A DNA stretch of 15,652 nt from JBAZDC01 sp041654595 (GCA_964551305.1 CAZKBT010000067.1:1-15652); one strand, 5' to 3'. Numbered from the stretch's first letter, positions 7,102 through 13,950 are shown. Program-made: numbers and translations. Notes: a model not told the origin generated them from the sequence alone.

Positions 7102-7625
7102 GCTTGGCACCGTTCCCGTAGTTGATCCAATGCTTTTTGCGCGTCCGCGCGCAGCCGATGCGCGGGCGCCCGCAAGGAGGCGGCTATCTCGGCATAGGTA
7201 TTGCCGCGGTAATAGGCTTGCAGAATCACTTGCTGCTGTTCGGGGCTTAGTGTCGCCAGGCCGTCCAGGATGAGCGATGGCTTGCCTTGCCGTTCGGATT
7301 CCGGCAAGGAAACGGCTTGCGCGCCGTCGGAGGAAGGCAGCGTCGCGGCGGAACGTCGCCGCCGGGTCATGGCGCGATAGCGCAGGATGCTGTACATCCA
7401 GGCCCGGGCCGGCCCAAGGCGACGATCGTAGCTTTCCGCGTGCTTCCAGATCAAGACGAATGATTCACGCAGGATCTCTTCGGCAATGGCGCGCTCGGGA
7501 AACATTTTCAGGCACAGGGCCAGCATGCGCGGCGCTTCATGCTGGTAGATGGCCTGCAATGCTTCCTGATTTCCGCGCGCGCAGGACGTTAGTTGCGCTT
7601 CATAATTGAAGACGAGCGCTGTCAT
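7098..7625 (-). CDS. ECF sigma factor (SigK/RpoE-like)
   Basis: A 175-residue RNA polymerase sigma-70 family factor of the extracytoplasmic function group. Region 2 spans about 28-92 (MLALCLKMFPERAIAEEILRE, FVLIWKHAESYD, then ARAWMYSILRYRAMTRRRR), which recognises the -10 and opens DNA. After a short linker, region 4 spans about 122-172 (LATLSPEQQQVILQAYYRGNTYAEIAASL) and carries the -35-binding helix-turn-helix. Its recognition helix (RAPAHRLRADAQKAL) departs from the common GTVKSRL form, so its target promoter may be unusual. The ATG at 7625 has GGAG six bases upstream. The stop overlaps the anti-sigma start (ATGA), the usual arrangement for a sigma/anti-sigma pair. It is probably released when the anti-sigma factor is degraded, and may activate its own operon. 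Confidence 0.9.
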   Translation of the reverse strand: MTALVFNYEAQLTSCARGNQEALQAIYQHEAPRMLALCLKMFPERAIAEEILRESFVLIWKHAESYDRRLGPARAWMYSILRYRAMTRRRRSAATLPSSDGAQAVSLPESERQGKPSLILDGLATLSPEQQQVILQAYYRGNTYAEIAASLRAPAHRLRADAQKALDQLRERCQA

Positions 7626-7654
7626 GGGATCTCCGGTTTCGTCTGGAAGGCCTT

Positions 7655-7660
7655 ATTGTA
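7655..7660 (-). promoter_or_regulatory. Candidate -10 element of the sigma/anti-sigma operon
   Basis: On the minus strand TACAAT lies 29 bases upstream of the sigma factor ATG, leaving a leader of roughly 20 bases that includes the GGAG ribosome binding site. I found no good -35 at 16-18 bp and no clear ECF-type GGAAC box, so this is tentative. The whole gap between the kinase and sigma genes is 156 bases. Confidence 0.25.
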
Positions 7661-7781
7661 GTGTCTGGCAATGAAACACTCTTGAAAATCGCCGTGTAAT
7701 GAACGCAACAATTTGATGCAAGGGGCGGACGGGACCCTACGAAAAATCGCAAGTGCGCCAAGCCGGCCTGGCGGCCTCTCG

Positions 7782-9167
7782 TCATTTCGGATCATGGCGC
7801 GAGAATCGCAAGCCGACACTCAGCCCCTTGGGCTCGGCGTTGCGCAATTCGAAATAAGCGCCGTGCAGGCTTGCAATGGCGATGGCGGTGGCCAGGCCGA
7901 GGCCGTAGCCGGGCACTCCGCGATTCAGGCGATAGAATCGTTCGCCGATGCGCCGCTGCTTATCGGGCGGAATGCCCGGACCGTTGTCGGTAACGGTAAC
8001 GGCCGCATTTCCCGATTCGCCGGTGACGTCGATATGAATGCGCGCTCCCGCCCCCGCGTACTTGAGCGCGTTGTCCAAAAGGCTGGCGATGGCATCGGCC
8101 AGGAGATCCGGATCACCGAGCACGCTTGGCTGTCCGCTCGGGGACAGCATCAGGATGGCTTGTTGCTCCTCCGCGACAGCCTCGTACAGGTCGACGACGT
8201 CTTGCGCGATGATGTCCAGCCTGACCGTTTCGAATTTCTTTCGCCTGGTGCCCGACTCCAGTTCGGCGATCTGCAGCAGCTTCTCCGATACTTTGGCCAG
8301 TTCTTCGATCTCGCTCGCCAGGAAAATGATACTGCTTCTGAGCTCGTCATAAGAGTGGCCGGGAAGCAGGGTGGTGCGCAAGCGCGCCAGCATCCGCATC
8401 AGCGAGGTGCGTAAATGATGCGCCACGGAATCGGAGACATTGCGCACGCCCTGCATGAGCATCTCGATCCGGTCGAGCATGGCATTGATGTCGAGAATGA
8501 GAAGCGCGAATTCGTCTTGACGGCTCGCGACGGGCACGCGATGCGCGAGCTGGCCGGCCCCGACTTGCATTGCGGTATGCCGGATGATTTCCACTTTTTT
8601 CTGAAGCGTGCGCCGAAACAGGTATGCGCCCAGAAGCACCAGCATGGCCGTGACGCAGGTGGCTGCAATGCTGACGCGCTTGATCAGCTGCGTTATTTCA
8701 TGCAGGTCGCGCACGTCGTGGCCGACGATCAGCTTGGAGCCGTCGGGCAGGATTCTAGCCACGAGGTAGCCATGCGCCGTCGCTCCCTTGATGGTCACCA
8801 TATGCTTGATCCCCTCCTCTTGAAGCGAGGCGAGGACCGGATCGGGCTCGATGTTGCCCGCCAGCGGATTTCCGTGCCGGTCCAGAAGAAGGAACATTTC
8901 CGTATCGGAATTCACATGGTCCGCCAGCTCCAGCTTGATTTCGTCGATCAGCCCGGTCAGGCCGCCTTGTCCGAAGTGCGCGCTCATTCTTTGCGCGGTG
9001 GTGGCCACTTGGCGGGAGAACTGGGATTCCTGAATCTCGACCGTTTGGTGATAGAAGAAGGCCAGCAGCACCAGCGAGGTCGACAACGCGAACAGGCTGT
9101 AGTTCAGCGTCAGGCGAAATGCCACCGAACTCCATAGCGAGCGCAAGGTGTCCAATATCCGCTTCAC
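7782..9167 (-). CDS. Two-component sensor histidine kinase
   Basis: A 461-residue inner-membrane kinase. Membrane segments lie at ~17-40 and ~165-185 and flank a periplasmic sensor region (~41-163) that I cannot assign to a named domain. HAMP follows (~186-240), then the dimerisation/phospho-acceptor domain (~241-305) with SVAHHLRTSLMRML, and the ATPase domain with N box DNALKYAG (~365), G1 DNGPGIPP (~394), F box RFYRLNRG (~410) and G2 GYGLGLATA (~420). His250 is the expected phospho-acceptor. The next residue, normally Asp or Glu (HDLRTP/HELRTP), is His251, and the conserved Pro is Ser255. The start is GTG at 9167, overlapping the response regulator stop as GTGA. The kinase phosphorylates the upstream-encoded regulator. 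Lying divergent from tctBA suggests, but does not prove, a TctE/BctE-like role. Confidence 0.9.
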   Translation of the reverse strand: MKRILDTLRSLWSSVAFRLTLNYSLFALSTSLVLLAFFYHQTVEIQESQFSRQVATTAQRMSAHFGQGGLTGLIDEIKLELADHVNSDTEMFLLLDRHGNPLAGNIEPDPVLASLQEEGIKHMVTIKGATAHGYLVARILPDGSKLIVGHDVRDLHEITQLIKRVSIAATCVTAMLVLLGAYLFRRTLQKKVEIIRHTAMQVGAGQLAHRVPVASRQDEFALLILDINAMLDRIEMLMQGVRNVSDSVAHHLRTSLMRMLARLRTTLLPGHSYDELRSSIIFLASEIEELAKVSEKLLQIAELESGTRRKKFETVRLDIIAQDVVDLYEAVAEEQQAILMLSPSGQPSVLGDPDLLADAIASLLDNALKYAGAGARIHIDVTGESGNAAVTVTDNGPGIPPDKQRRIGERFYRLNRGVPGYGLGLATAIAIASLHGAYFELRNAEPKGLSVGLRFSRHDPK

Positions 9168-9877
9168 GGCGACGCTTCTTCCCTGGATCCCGTATCTCCG
9201 CTCGCTGAAATCCTATAGCCCGTGCCGCGAACGGTGTGGATCAAGGGAACCTGGTAGGGTCCGTCTATCTTTTGACGCAGCCTGCTGATCTGCACGTCGA
9301 TGACGTTGGTCTGCGGGTCGAAATGATAATCCCAGACCGAAGCGAGCAACATGGTGCGCGTAAGAACCCGGTCCGGATTCATCATCATGTAGGCCAACAA
9401 TTTGAATTCGCCAGGTTGAAGCGCTATCGGCTTGTCGGCCCTGATCACCCGGCGTGAAATAAGGTCCAGCGTCAGATCGGCCAGCTGCAGCTGCCGTATG
9501 TCGTAATTCGCGGAAGAGCGGCGGACCAGTGATTCGACGCGGGCGGACAGCTCCGGGAATGCGAACGGCTTGGTCAGGTAATCGTCTCCGCCGGCCTTCA
9601 GGCCGCGCACCCGCTCGTCCAGGGCGGTCAGCGCGCTGAGCACCAGCACAGGCGTCGTCTTGCCCAGCGCGCGCAGGGTGGCGAGAATGGAAAGGCCGTC
9701 GATGTCGTTGGGCAGCATGCGATCGAGGATGATGACATCCCATTGCTCGCCGGTCGCTCGTTGCAGACCGTTCGCCCCATCCGAGCAGATGGTGGTGAAA
9801 TGGCCTTCTTCTTTCAAGCCGGTCGCGATGTACCGCGCGTTGTCGGAGTCGTCTTCTATGATCAGGCAGCGCCACAT
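9164..9877 (-). CDS. OmpR-family response regulator
   Basis: A 237-residue cytoplasmic regulator. The receiver domain (~1-118) has the acidic pocket IIEDD (residues 6-10), phospho-acceptor Asp52 in DVIILDRMLP, Ser81 and Lys103 in LTKPF. The C-terminal winged helix DNA-binding domain (~130-225) has LQPGEFKLLAYMM, VLTRTMLLASVWDYHFDPQTNVIDVQISRLRQKI and the end IHTVRGTGYRI. The ATG at 9877 has GGAAGA seven bases upstream; longer in-frame extensions lack family similarity. It overlaps the kinase by GTGA. It is transcribed away from tctBA across a 295-base gap, the geometry of TctD/BctD regulators of tricarboxylate uptake, so control of tctBA is a reasonable inference. The direct repeats at 10023-10038 are a possible binding site. 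Confidence 0.92.
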   Translation of the reverse strand: MWRCLIIEDDSDNARYIATGLKEEGHFTTICSDGANGLQRATGEQWDVIILDRMLPNDIDGLSILATLRALGKTTPVLVLSALTALDERVRGLKAGGDDYLTKPFAFPELSARVESLVRRSSANYDIRQLQLADLTLDLISRRVIRADKPIALQPGEFKLLAYMMMNPDRVLTRTMLLASVWDYHFDPQTNVIDVQISRLRQKIDGPYQVPLIHTVRGTGYRISASGDTGSREEASP

Positions 9878-10015
9878 ACACTCATCTTCCTGAATACAAG
9901 GACTGGCCCTTGCTTCGTCGCTTCGCGCATTCCGGCACGGGTGGCCGAAACCGAAGTACCAGGGTGAATAGTAGCCCTCAAGTCCGCATCCCTGCTCGTT
10001 TCCCCATGAACATTG

Positions 10016-10038
10016 CAAAACCGTAATGTTTTGGTAAT
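10016..10038. promoter_or_regulatory. Candidate response-regulator site upstream of tctB
   Basis: Two GTAAT direct repeats (10023-10027 and 10034-10038) are offset by 11 bases, about one helical turn, the usual layout for OmpR/PhoB-type dimers. An inverted repeat CAAAAC-N6-GTTTTG (10016-10033) overlaps them. The element lies in the 295-base gap between the divergent response regulator and tctB, which holds no gene and no promoter that I can place with confidence. Confidence 0.4.
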
Positions 10039-10159
10039 CCCTTTCCGCACCGGTTTGTCACTACCATCTATTCTGCCTTTTCTATGCGAGGCGGCGCGCA
10101 GCCGCGCTGCATCGGGCTTCCAGCGGATTGATGGGTATATATATTGTGGAGACAAAAAA

Positions 10160-10189
10160 ATGGGGGATGAAAATGAGTGTACGGTCTAA
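10160..10189 (+). other. Possible 9-codon upstream ORF overlapping the tctB start
   Basis: ATG at 10160 has GGAG at 10148-10151 (8-base spacing), a better ribosome binding site than either tctB ATG has from that motif. The frame reads MGDENECTV and stops at 10187-10189, just inside tctB in another frame. It could modulate tctB translation or be chance. Confidence 0.3.
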
Positions 10190-10634
10190 ACAAGACTTTT
10201 GGTCGGGGGTCATGTTCCTCGTGGTCGGCTTGTTTTTTTCCTGGGGCGCAACGGAGTACTCGATGGGTACGGCGGCCAGGATGGGGCCGGGCTATTTCCC
10301 TTTTTGGCTGGGATTGCTGTTGGCGTTGCTGGGCGCGGGCATTGCGCTGGGCGCGTTAGCGCCGAGTGCGGAGGAAACGGAGGTCGACAAGTTCGACTGG
10401 CGCATCGTCGGCTTGGTCATCGGCTCCGTAGTTCTTTACGGCATATTGATGCAACCGCTGGGCGTATACATTTCCACCTTCCTTCTGGTGGTGCTGAGCA
10501 GTCTCGCCGGGCATGACTTCAACTGGAAAGTGGCCGCCGCCAATGGCATTTTCCTGGTGGTGTTCTCATATCTGGCATTCGTCAAAGGTCTGGGATTGAT
10601 CTTTCCCTTGTGGCCGTCCCTGTTCGTCAACTAA
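10173..10634 (+). CDS. tctB: Tripartite tricarboxylate transporter, small membrane subunit TctB
   Basis: A 153-residue integral membrane protein with four predicted helices: ~9-28 (SGVMFLVVGLFFSWGATEYS), ~42-62 (FWLGLLLALLGAGIALGAL), ~78-98 (IVGLVIGSVVLYGILMQPLG) and ~117-145. The MGTAARMGPGYFPFWLG segment in the first loop is characteristic of TctB. It partners with TctA and a periplasmic binding protein to form a secondary transporter for organic acids. I chose ATG 10173 because GGGGG (10162-10166) lies 6 bases upstream; ATG 10167 (MKM) and 10128 are in frame but lack a well-placed ribosome binding site. A 9-codon reading frame overlaps the start. tctA follows after 9 bases. Confidence 0.9.
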   Translation: MSVRSKQDFWSGVMFLVVGLFFSWGATEYSMGTAARMGPGYFPFWLGLLLALLGAGIALGALAPSAEETEVDKFDWRIVGLVIGSVVLYGILMQPLGVYISTFLLVVLSSLAGHDFNWKVAAANGIFLVVFSYLAFVKGLGLIFPLWPSLFVN

Positions 10635-10643
10635 GGAACCGCC

Positions 10644-12149
10644 ATGGAACTCCTCGATCACCTGATGCTCGGCCTGTCGGTGGCCGTTACGCCCGAGAAC
10701 TTGTTGTATGCCTTCCTCGGCTGTCTTCTCGGAACCCTGATCGGCGTCCTGCCCGGGATCGGACCCGTGCCCACGATCGCCATGCTGCTGCCCATCACTT
10801 ACGTCCTGCCGCCGACCGCCGGCCTGATCATGCTTGCCGGGATCTATTACGGCGCGCAGTACGGCGGCTCCACCACGGCCATATTGGTAGCCTTGCCCGG
10901 AGAGACATCGGCCGTGGTGACCGTGCTGGACGGGCATCAGATGGCCCGCAACGGCCGGGCCGGGGCGGCATTGGCCATTGCCGCGCTGGGCTCGTTCTTC
11001 GCCGGTTGCATCGCCACCGTCCTGTTGTCCGCTTTCGCTCCGCCGCTGGCCGAAGTCGCCTTCAAGTTCGGGCCCGCGGAATATTTTTCCTTGATGGTGC
11101 TGGGCCTGGTCGGAGCCGTCGTGCTGGCGTCGGGCTCATTGTCCAAAGCCATCGCCATGATATTGCTGGGCCTGTTGCTGGGCATGGTGGGAACGGACGT
11201 CAACTCCGGCGTTGCCCGTTATGATTTCGGCATTCCCGAGCTGCAGGACGGCATCGACTTTGCGATCGTCGCCATGGGCGTGTTCGGTTTTGCCGAAATC
11301 ATGACCAACCTCGAGCAGAGAGAGAACCGGGTCGAAATCACGGACAAGGTTGGCACCTTGTATCCCAACAAACAGGAGTTCAAGCAAGCCTGGCCTGCCG
11401 TGGTGAGAGGTACGGCTCTTGGTTCCGCGCTTGGCATCTTGCCGGGAGGCGGCGCGGTGCTTTCCTCGTTCGCGTCCTATACGCTGGAGAAAAAGCTTTC
11501 CAGCACGCCCGAGCGTTTCGGCAAAGGCCATCCGGCCGGTGTGGCGGGGCCCGAGTCGGCGAACAATGCCGCCGCCCAGACCTCCTTCATTCCGCTGCTG
11601 ACGCTGGGCATTCCCGGCAACGCCGTGATGGCGCTGATGATAGGCGCGATGACCATCCACAACATTCAGCCGGGCCCGCAAGTCATGAGCAGCCATCCCG
11701 AGTTGTTCTGGGGATTGATCGTCTCGATGTGGATAGGCAACTTGATGCTGCTGGTGTTGAATCTGCCGCTGATCGGACTGTGGATCAAGTTGTTGAAAGT
11801 GCCTTATCGCATTCTTTTCCCGGCCATTCTGGTGTTCTGCACCATAGGCGTGTATTCGCTCAACTACAACAATTTCGATATTTTGATCACCGCGCTCTTC
11901 GGCTTGATCGGCTATGTGTGGTCCAAGCTGAAATGCGAAGGCGCGCCTCTATTGCTCGGGCTGGTCCTTGGACCCATGATGGAGGAGAACTTCCGGCGCG
12001 CGCTGCTGCTGGCCAGGGGTGATTACTCCACCTTCGTCATGCGGCCGTTGTCGGCGTCGCTGTTGGTCGCCGCGGTATTCCTGGTGGTGATCGTCGCTTC
12101 GCCGTCCATACGCAAGAAACGTGAAGAAACGTTCGTCGAGGAAGGATGA
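10644..12149 (+). CDS. tctA: Tripartite tricarboxylate transporter, large membrane subunit TctA
   Basis: A 501-residue inner-membrane protein with about 11-12 helices, full length for the family, and the translocating subunit of the TTT system. Conserved segments are GVLPGIGPVPTIAMLLP (~34-50), YGAQYGGSTTAILVALPGE (~69-87), a second-half counterpart GILPGGGAVLSSF (~264), and GPESANNAAAQTSFIPLLTLGIPG (~302-325), the best diagnostic motif. The paired LPG motifs in the two halves suggest an inverted-repeat transporter fold. The ATG at 10644 has AAGGA upstream overlapping the tctB stop, so the two genes form an operon. The binding protein is not in this operon; the nearest candidate is the Bug-type gene at 15216. 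The substrate is unknown: the family includes citrate carriers but also many other carboxylates. Confidence 0.95.
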   Translation: MELLDHLMLGLSVAVTPENLLYAFLGCLLGTLIGVLPGIGPVPTIAMLLPITYVLPPTAGLIMLAGIYYGAQYGGSTTAILVALPGETSAVVTVLDGHQMARNGRAGAALAIAALGSFFAGCIATVLLSAFAPPLAEVAFKFGPAEYFSLMVLGLVGAVVLASGSLSKAIAMILLGLLLGMVGTDVNSGVARYDFGIPELQDGIDFAIVAMGVFGFAEIMTNLEQRENRVEITDKVGTLYPNKQEFKQAWPAVVRGTALGSALGILPGGGAVLSSFASYTLEKKLSSTPERFGKGHPAGVAGPESANNAAAQTSFIPLLTLGIPGNAVMALMIGAMTIHNIQPGPQVMSSHPELFWGLIVSMWIGNLMLLVLNLPLIGLWIKLLKVPYRILFPAILVFCTIGVYSLNYNNFDILITALFGLIGYVWSKLKCEGAPLLLGLVLGPMMEENFRRALLLARGDYSTFVMRPLSASLLVAAVFLVVIVASPSIRKKREETFVEEG

Positions 12150-12162
12150 ACAGGGCGCCGGA

Positions 12163-12188
12163 CCGCCCGCTTCCGGCAGGCGGGGCGG
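12163..12188. terminator. GC-rich hairpin between convergent tctA and aldolase gene
   Basis: CCGCCCGC (12163-12170) and GCGGGGCGG (12180-12188) pair around a 9-base loop with one bulged base. The hairpin lies between the tctA stop (12149) and the convergent aldolase stop (12214), so it may slow transcription from both sides. No T tract is present. Confidence 0.4.
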
Positions 12189-12213
12189 CGGAATGCCGCG
12201 GCCAAGGCGCGGG

Positions 12214-12765
12214 TCACGTCGTGCCGTTTCGTATCACCGAGGGGTAGACGACGTTATCCCCTCGGTCAAACATCCATTTCATTTCGGCATCCGACAGGTA
12301 ATCCACCTGGCCGGCCTTGTTCAGCTTGGCCAGCGTTTCCGCAATGATGTTTCTCTTGACTTCCGATACCAGCACGTTGGTGCGGTGATAGGCCTCCGAA
12401 ACCGTCCTGCCCAGCACGGTGAATCCATGGCGCCGCATGATGATGCAGTTCGTATCGGCGATGAAATCCTTGATCGGCGCCACGTCTTCCTCGACGTTCA
12501 GGCTTGCCGACAGGTAATGCGCGGGCTTTTGCATCAGATACGAGAAGGTAAGGGACGTGCTCCTGATTTGATCGTATCCCGCGGCCAGGAAGGCGATCGT
12601 TTCGTCATGGTGCAGGTGGACGACGCAATTGACATCGGGGCGCAGCCGCAGGATTTCCCTGTTCATTTGATGGCCCACCGTCGTCGCCCTGTCTCCGTAC
12701 ACCAGGCGGCCATGAGGAATGTCGGTGATCACCAGATCGTCTTCCTCGACTTCCTCGAGCGAAAT
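12214..12765 (-). CDS. Class II aldolase/adducin family protein, C-terminal part (split by assembly gap)
   Basis: This is the 3' part of a gene of the class II aldolase/adducin family: metal-dependent aldolases, epimerases and decarboxylases acting on sugar phosphates or keto acids. The frame runs from the N gap (ISLEEVEEDDLVITDIPHG) to TGA at 12214. RPDVNCVVHLHHDETIAFLAAG carries the HxH metal ligands and MRRHGFTVLG carries the third His. Joining this to the 5' part through the shared segment ISLEEVEEDD gives one protein of about 252 residues, a normal family size, with no frame change. The gene is therefore probably intact in the organism, and the break is an assembly fault. It lies downstream of gntR on the same strand, so it is probably co-transcribed with it. 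The catalytic acid and substrate cannot be assigned, so the exact reaction is unknown. Confidence 0.88.
   Translation of the reverse strand: MSLEEVEEDDLVITDIPHGRLVYGDRATTVGHQMNREILRLRPDVNCVVHLHHDETIAFLAAGYDQIRSTSLTFSYLMQKPAHYLSASLNVEEDVAPIKDFIADTNCIIMRRHGFTVLGRTVSEAYHRTNVLVSEVKRNIIAETLAKLNKAGQVDYLSDAEMKWMFDRGDNVVYPSVIRNGTT
12735..12765. repeat. 31-bp direct duplication, copy 1 (contig end)
   Basis: These 31 bases, which end exactly at the run of Ns, are repeated identically at 12879-12909. Both copies encode the same ISLEEVEEDD segment of the aldolase in the same frame. This is what an unmerged overlap between neighbouring contigs looks like. Confidence 0.95.
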
Positions 12766-12878
12766 NNNNNNNNNNTACGGCGAGATCGGGCACGCGGTCG
12801 GGCCGAGGCGGCTTCGTTACGGAGTACCGGGGGAGATGCCGCTCAGCCAGCGGCGGAGGAGGGCGAAGAACCGTCCTC
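12766..12878. other. Assembly gap (10 N) plus 103 bp of misplaced sequence
   Basis: Ten Ns (12766-12775) are followed by 103 bases that do not continue the aldolase frame: read on the minus strand it diverges after the EEDD codons and reaches a stop at about 12814-12816. By hand count the segment is about 71% GC, above its surroundings. Removing it with one 31-bp copy restores the gene. I do not recognise it. It is probably a chimeric or foreign contig end. Confidence 0.85.
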
Positions 12879-12909
12879 GATCGTCTTCCTCGACTTCCTC
12901 GAGCGAAAT
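12879..12909. repeat. 31-bp direct duplication, copy 2
   Basis: This is the second copy of the 31-bp segment at 12735-12765, offset by 144 bases. It continues correctly into the 5' half of the aldolase gene, so this copy anchors the true upstream sequence. Confidence 0.95.
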
Positions 12910-13116
12910 GCCTTGGGGTTTCGCATAGCATAAGCCGTCGCGATAGTTCGGATGAGCCGCGCGGATCACGATGCCGCCGAGGCTGCTTTGGACGTAGCCG
13001 CGCTGGACGAGCATGCGCGCGTACTTGACGTACTGCGCCGCGATTTTCCGGTCGAAATGAACCTCGGGGTCTGGCGCGTATTCATTGACTTGATAGTGCG
13101 TGTCTGACGTATTCAA
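12880..13116 (-). CDS. Class II aldolase/adducin family protein, N-terminal part
   Basis: This is the 5' part of the split aldolase-family gene, covering about 79 residues up to the shared EEDD segment. YARMLVQRGYVQSSLGGIVIRAA is the family's N-terminal helix and loop, the place of the usual GNISxR phosphate/substrate-binding motif; here it reads SSLGGIVIR. LCYAKPQGISLEEVEEDD then leads into LVITDIPHG in the other part. I favour the TTG at 13116 because GAGGA (complement of 13124-13128) is seven bases upstream. An ATG at 13167 is also in frame but adds 17 residues that do not look like the family and starts only 10 bases after the gntR stop. The gene follows gntR on the same strand and is likely in its operon. 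Confidence 0.82.
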
Positions 13117-13177
13117 TCTCGTGTCCTCGCTAGAGTGAAATCCCGCTTGCGTTCTTGCGCGGCGCATGCAAAGCGCA

Positions 13178-13903
13178 TCAACGCCAGTCCTTGAGTCTTA
13201 CGACGAATCGGTGCCGATCGCCCCGATAGAAGCTGCGTGTGAAAAACAAAGGCGTCCCCGACTTGGAAAAATACGTCCGTTCTCCTTCGATGACGGGGGC
13301 GCCCACGTCGATTTCCAGCGCTTGGGCGAACGTCGGGTCCGCCAGCGAGGCGGAGATGGTTTGCGTCACTTGTGCTACTTCCACGTTGAACTTGCGCTCC
13401 AGTTGCAGAGCGAAGCTAAGGTGCTTGTAGACGTCCGGGTCGTTCAGGACTTGCATGCCGTATTCCATGGGCAGGTAGGTATAGACGTACAAAAGCGGCT
13501 TGCCGTCGAGCAGGCCCAGCCGTTCGAAGTAAACGATCTGCTGGCCGCCGGGGATGCCCAGATGCTCGGCCACTTTGTGGGGAGGGAATTGCACGCCTTT
13601 CTGGCGCACGTCGACCGTGATCGGATATGTCTTTTCCGCCAGCGTTTCCAGAAGCTCGCTGGTTTCCTGCTCCATCTGACGGACCGGTTGTCCGAGATAG
13701 AAGGTGCCCCGGCCTTGTTCGCGCCGCAGCCATCCTTCGGTCTCTAGCATGCGCATCGCTTGCTGGATCGTGGCCCGGCTGACGTCGAAGTCGGTTTGCA
13801 ACGCGGCTTCCCCCGGCAACTGATCGCCCGGAGCCATGTCGCGGACCATGCGCGCCTGAAGAAGCAGCTTTACGTTGAGAAATTTCGGGATAGTCGTTTG
13901 CAT
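13178..13903 (-). CDS. GntR-family regulator, HutC/UTRA type
   Basis: A 241-residue transcription factor. The N-terminal GntR winged helix-turn-helix (~5-72) includes APGDQLPGEAALQTDFDVSRATIQQAMRMLE and the wing GWLRREQGRGTFYLG. The C-terminal UTRA domain (~92-236), the small-molecule-binding fold of the HutC subfamily, includes GIPGGQQIVYFERLGLLDGKPLLYVYTYLP and ends TPLFFTRSFYRGDRHRFVVRL. It probably represses its own operon (gntR-aldolase) and the divergent hydrolase/binding-protein genes until an effector binds, most likely the imported substrate or a breakdown product. The ATG at 13903 has no Shine-Dalgarno sequence. A -35/-10 pair places the transcript start at the start codon, so the mRNA may be leaderless. 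The palindrome at 13929-13940 overlaps the -35 and is the best operator candidate. Confidence 0.93.
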   Translation of the reverse strand: MQTTIPKFLNVKLLLQARMVRDMAPGDQLPGEAALQTDFDVSRATIQQAMRMLETEGWLRREQGRGTFYLGQPVRQMEQETSELLETLAEKTYPITVDVRQKGVQFPPHKVAEHLGIPGGQQIVYFERLGLLDGKPLLYVYTYLPMEYGMQVLNDPDVYKHLSFALQLERKFNVEVAQVTQTISASLADPTFAQALEIDVGAPVIEGERTYFSKSGTPLFFTRSFYRGDRHRFVVRLKDWR

Positions 13904-13910
13904 AGTTAAG

Positions 13911-13940
13911 AATGTATGTTATTTAATCTTGACATGTCAA
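13911..13940 (-). promoter_or_regulatory. Predicted gntR promoter
   Basis: On the minus strand TTGACA (complement of 13935-13940, 6 of 6 to consensus) and TACATT (complement of 13911-13916, 4 of 6) are separated by 18 bp. The predicted start point is about 13904, immediately before the gntR ATG at 13903. Confidence 0.55.
13929..13940. promoter_or_regulatory. Palindrome TTGACATGTCAA, likely GntR operator
   Basis: This is a perfect 12-bp palindrome whose right arm is the -35 of the gntR promoter. GntR dimers bind short palindromes of this kind, so binding here would block gntR transcription. The half-site TTGAC recurs at 13953-13957 and 13969-13973, within the divergent promoter. Confidence 0.55.
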
Positions 13941-13950
13941 TCATATATAC

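Noticed and set aside
5974..10018. Long + strand open frames opposite the anti-sigma, kinase and response regulator genes (for example 6011-6910, 7713-8414, 8415-9137)
   Set aside because: They are antisense shadows of clearly conserved minus-strand genes in GC-rich DNA and show no recognisable protein features.
10055..10085. tctB promoter at TTGTCA (10055-10060)
   Set aside because: The -35 is plausible, but nothing resembling TATAAT lies 16-18 bp downstream.
12776..12800. Resemblance of the first bases after the N gap (TACGGCGA, AGATCGG) to sequencing-adapter words
   Set aside because: The matches are only 7-8 bases and do not continue, so chance in GC-rich DNA is as likely. The origin of the insert is left open.
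12121..12933. Open + strand frame running through the N gap
   Set aside because: It is antisense to the aldolase and crosses the Ns and the duplicated segment, so it has no biological continuity.
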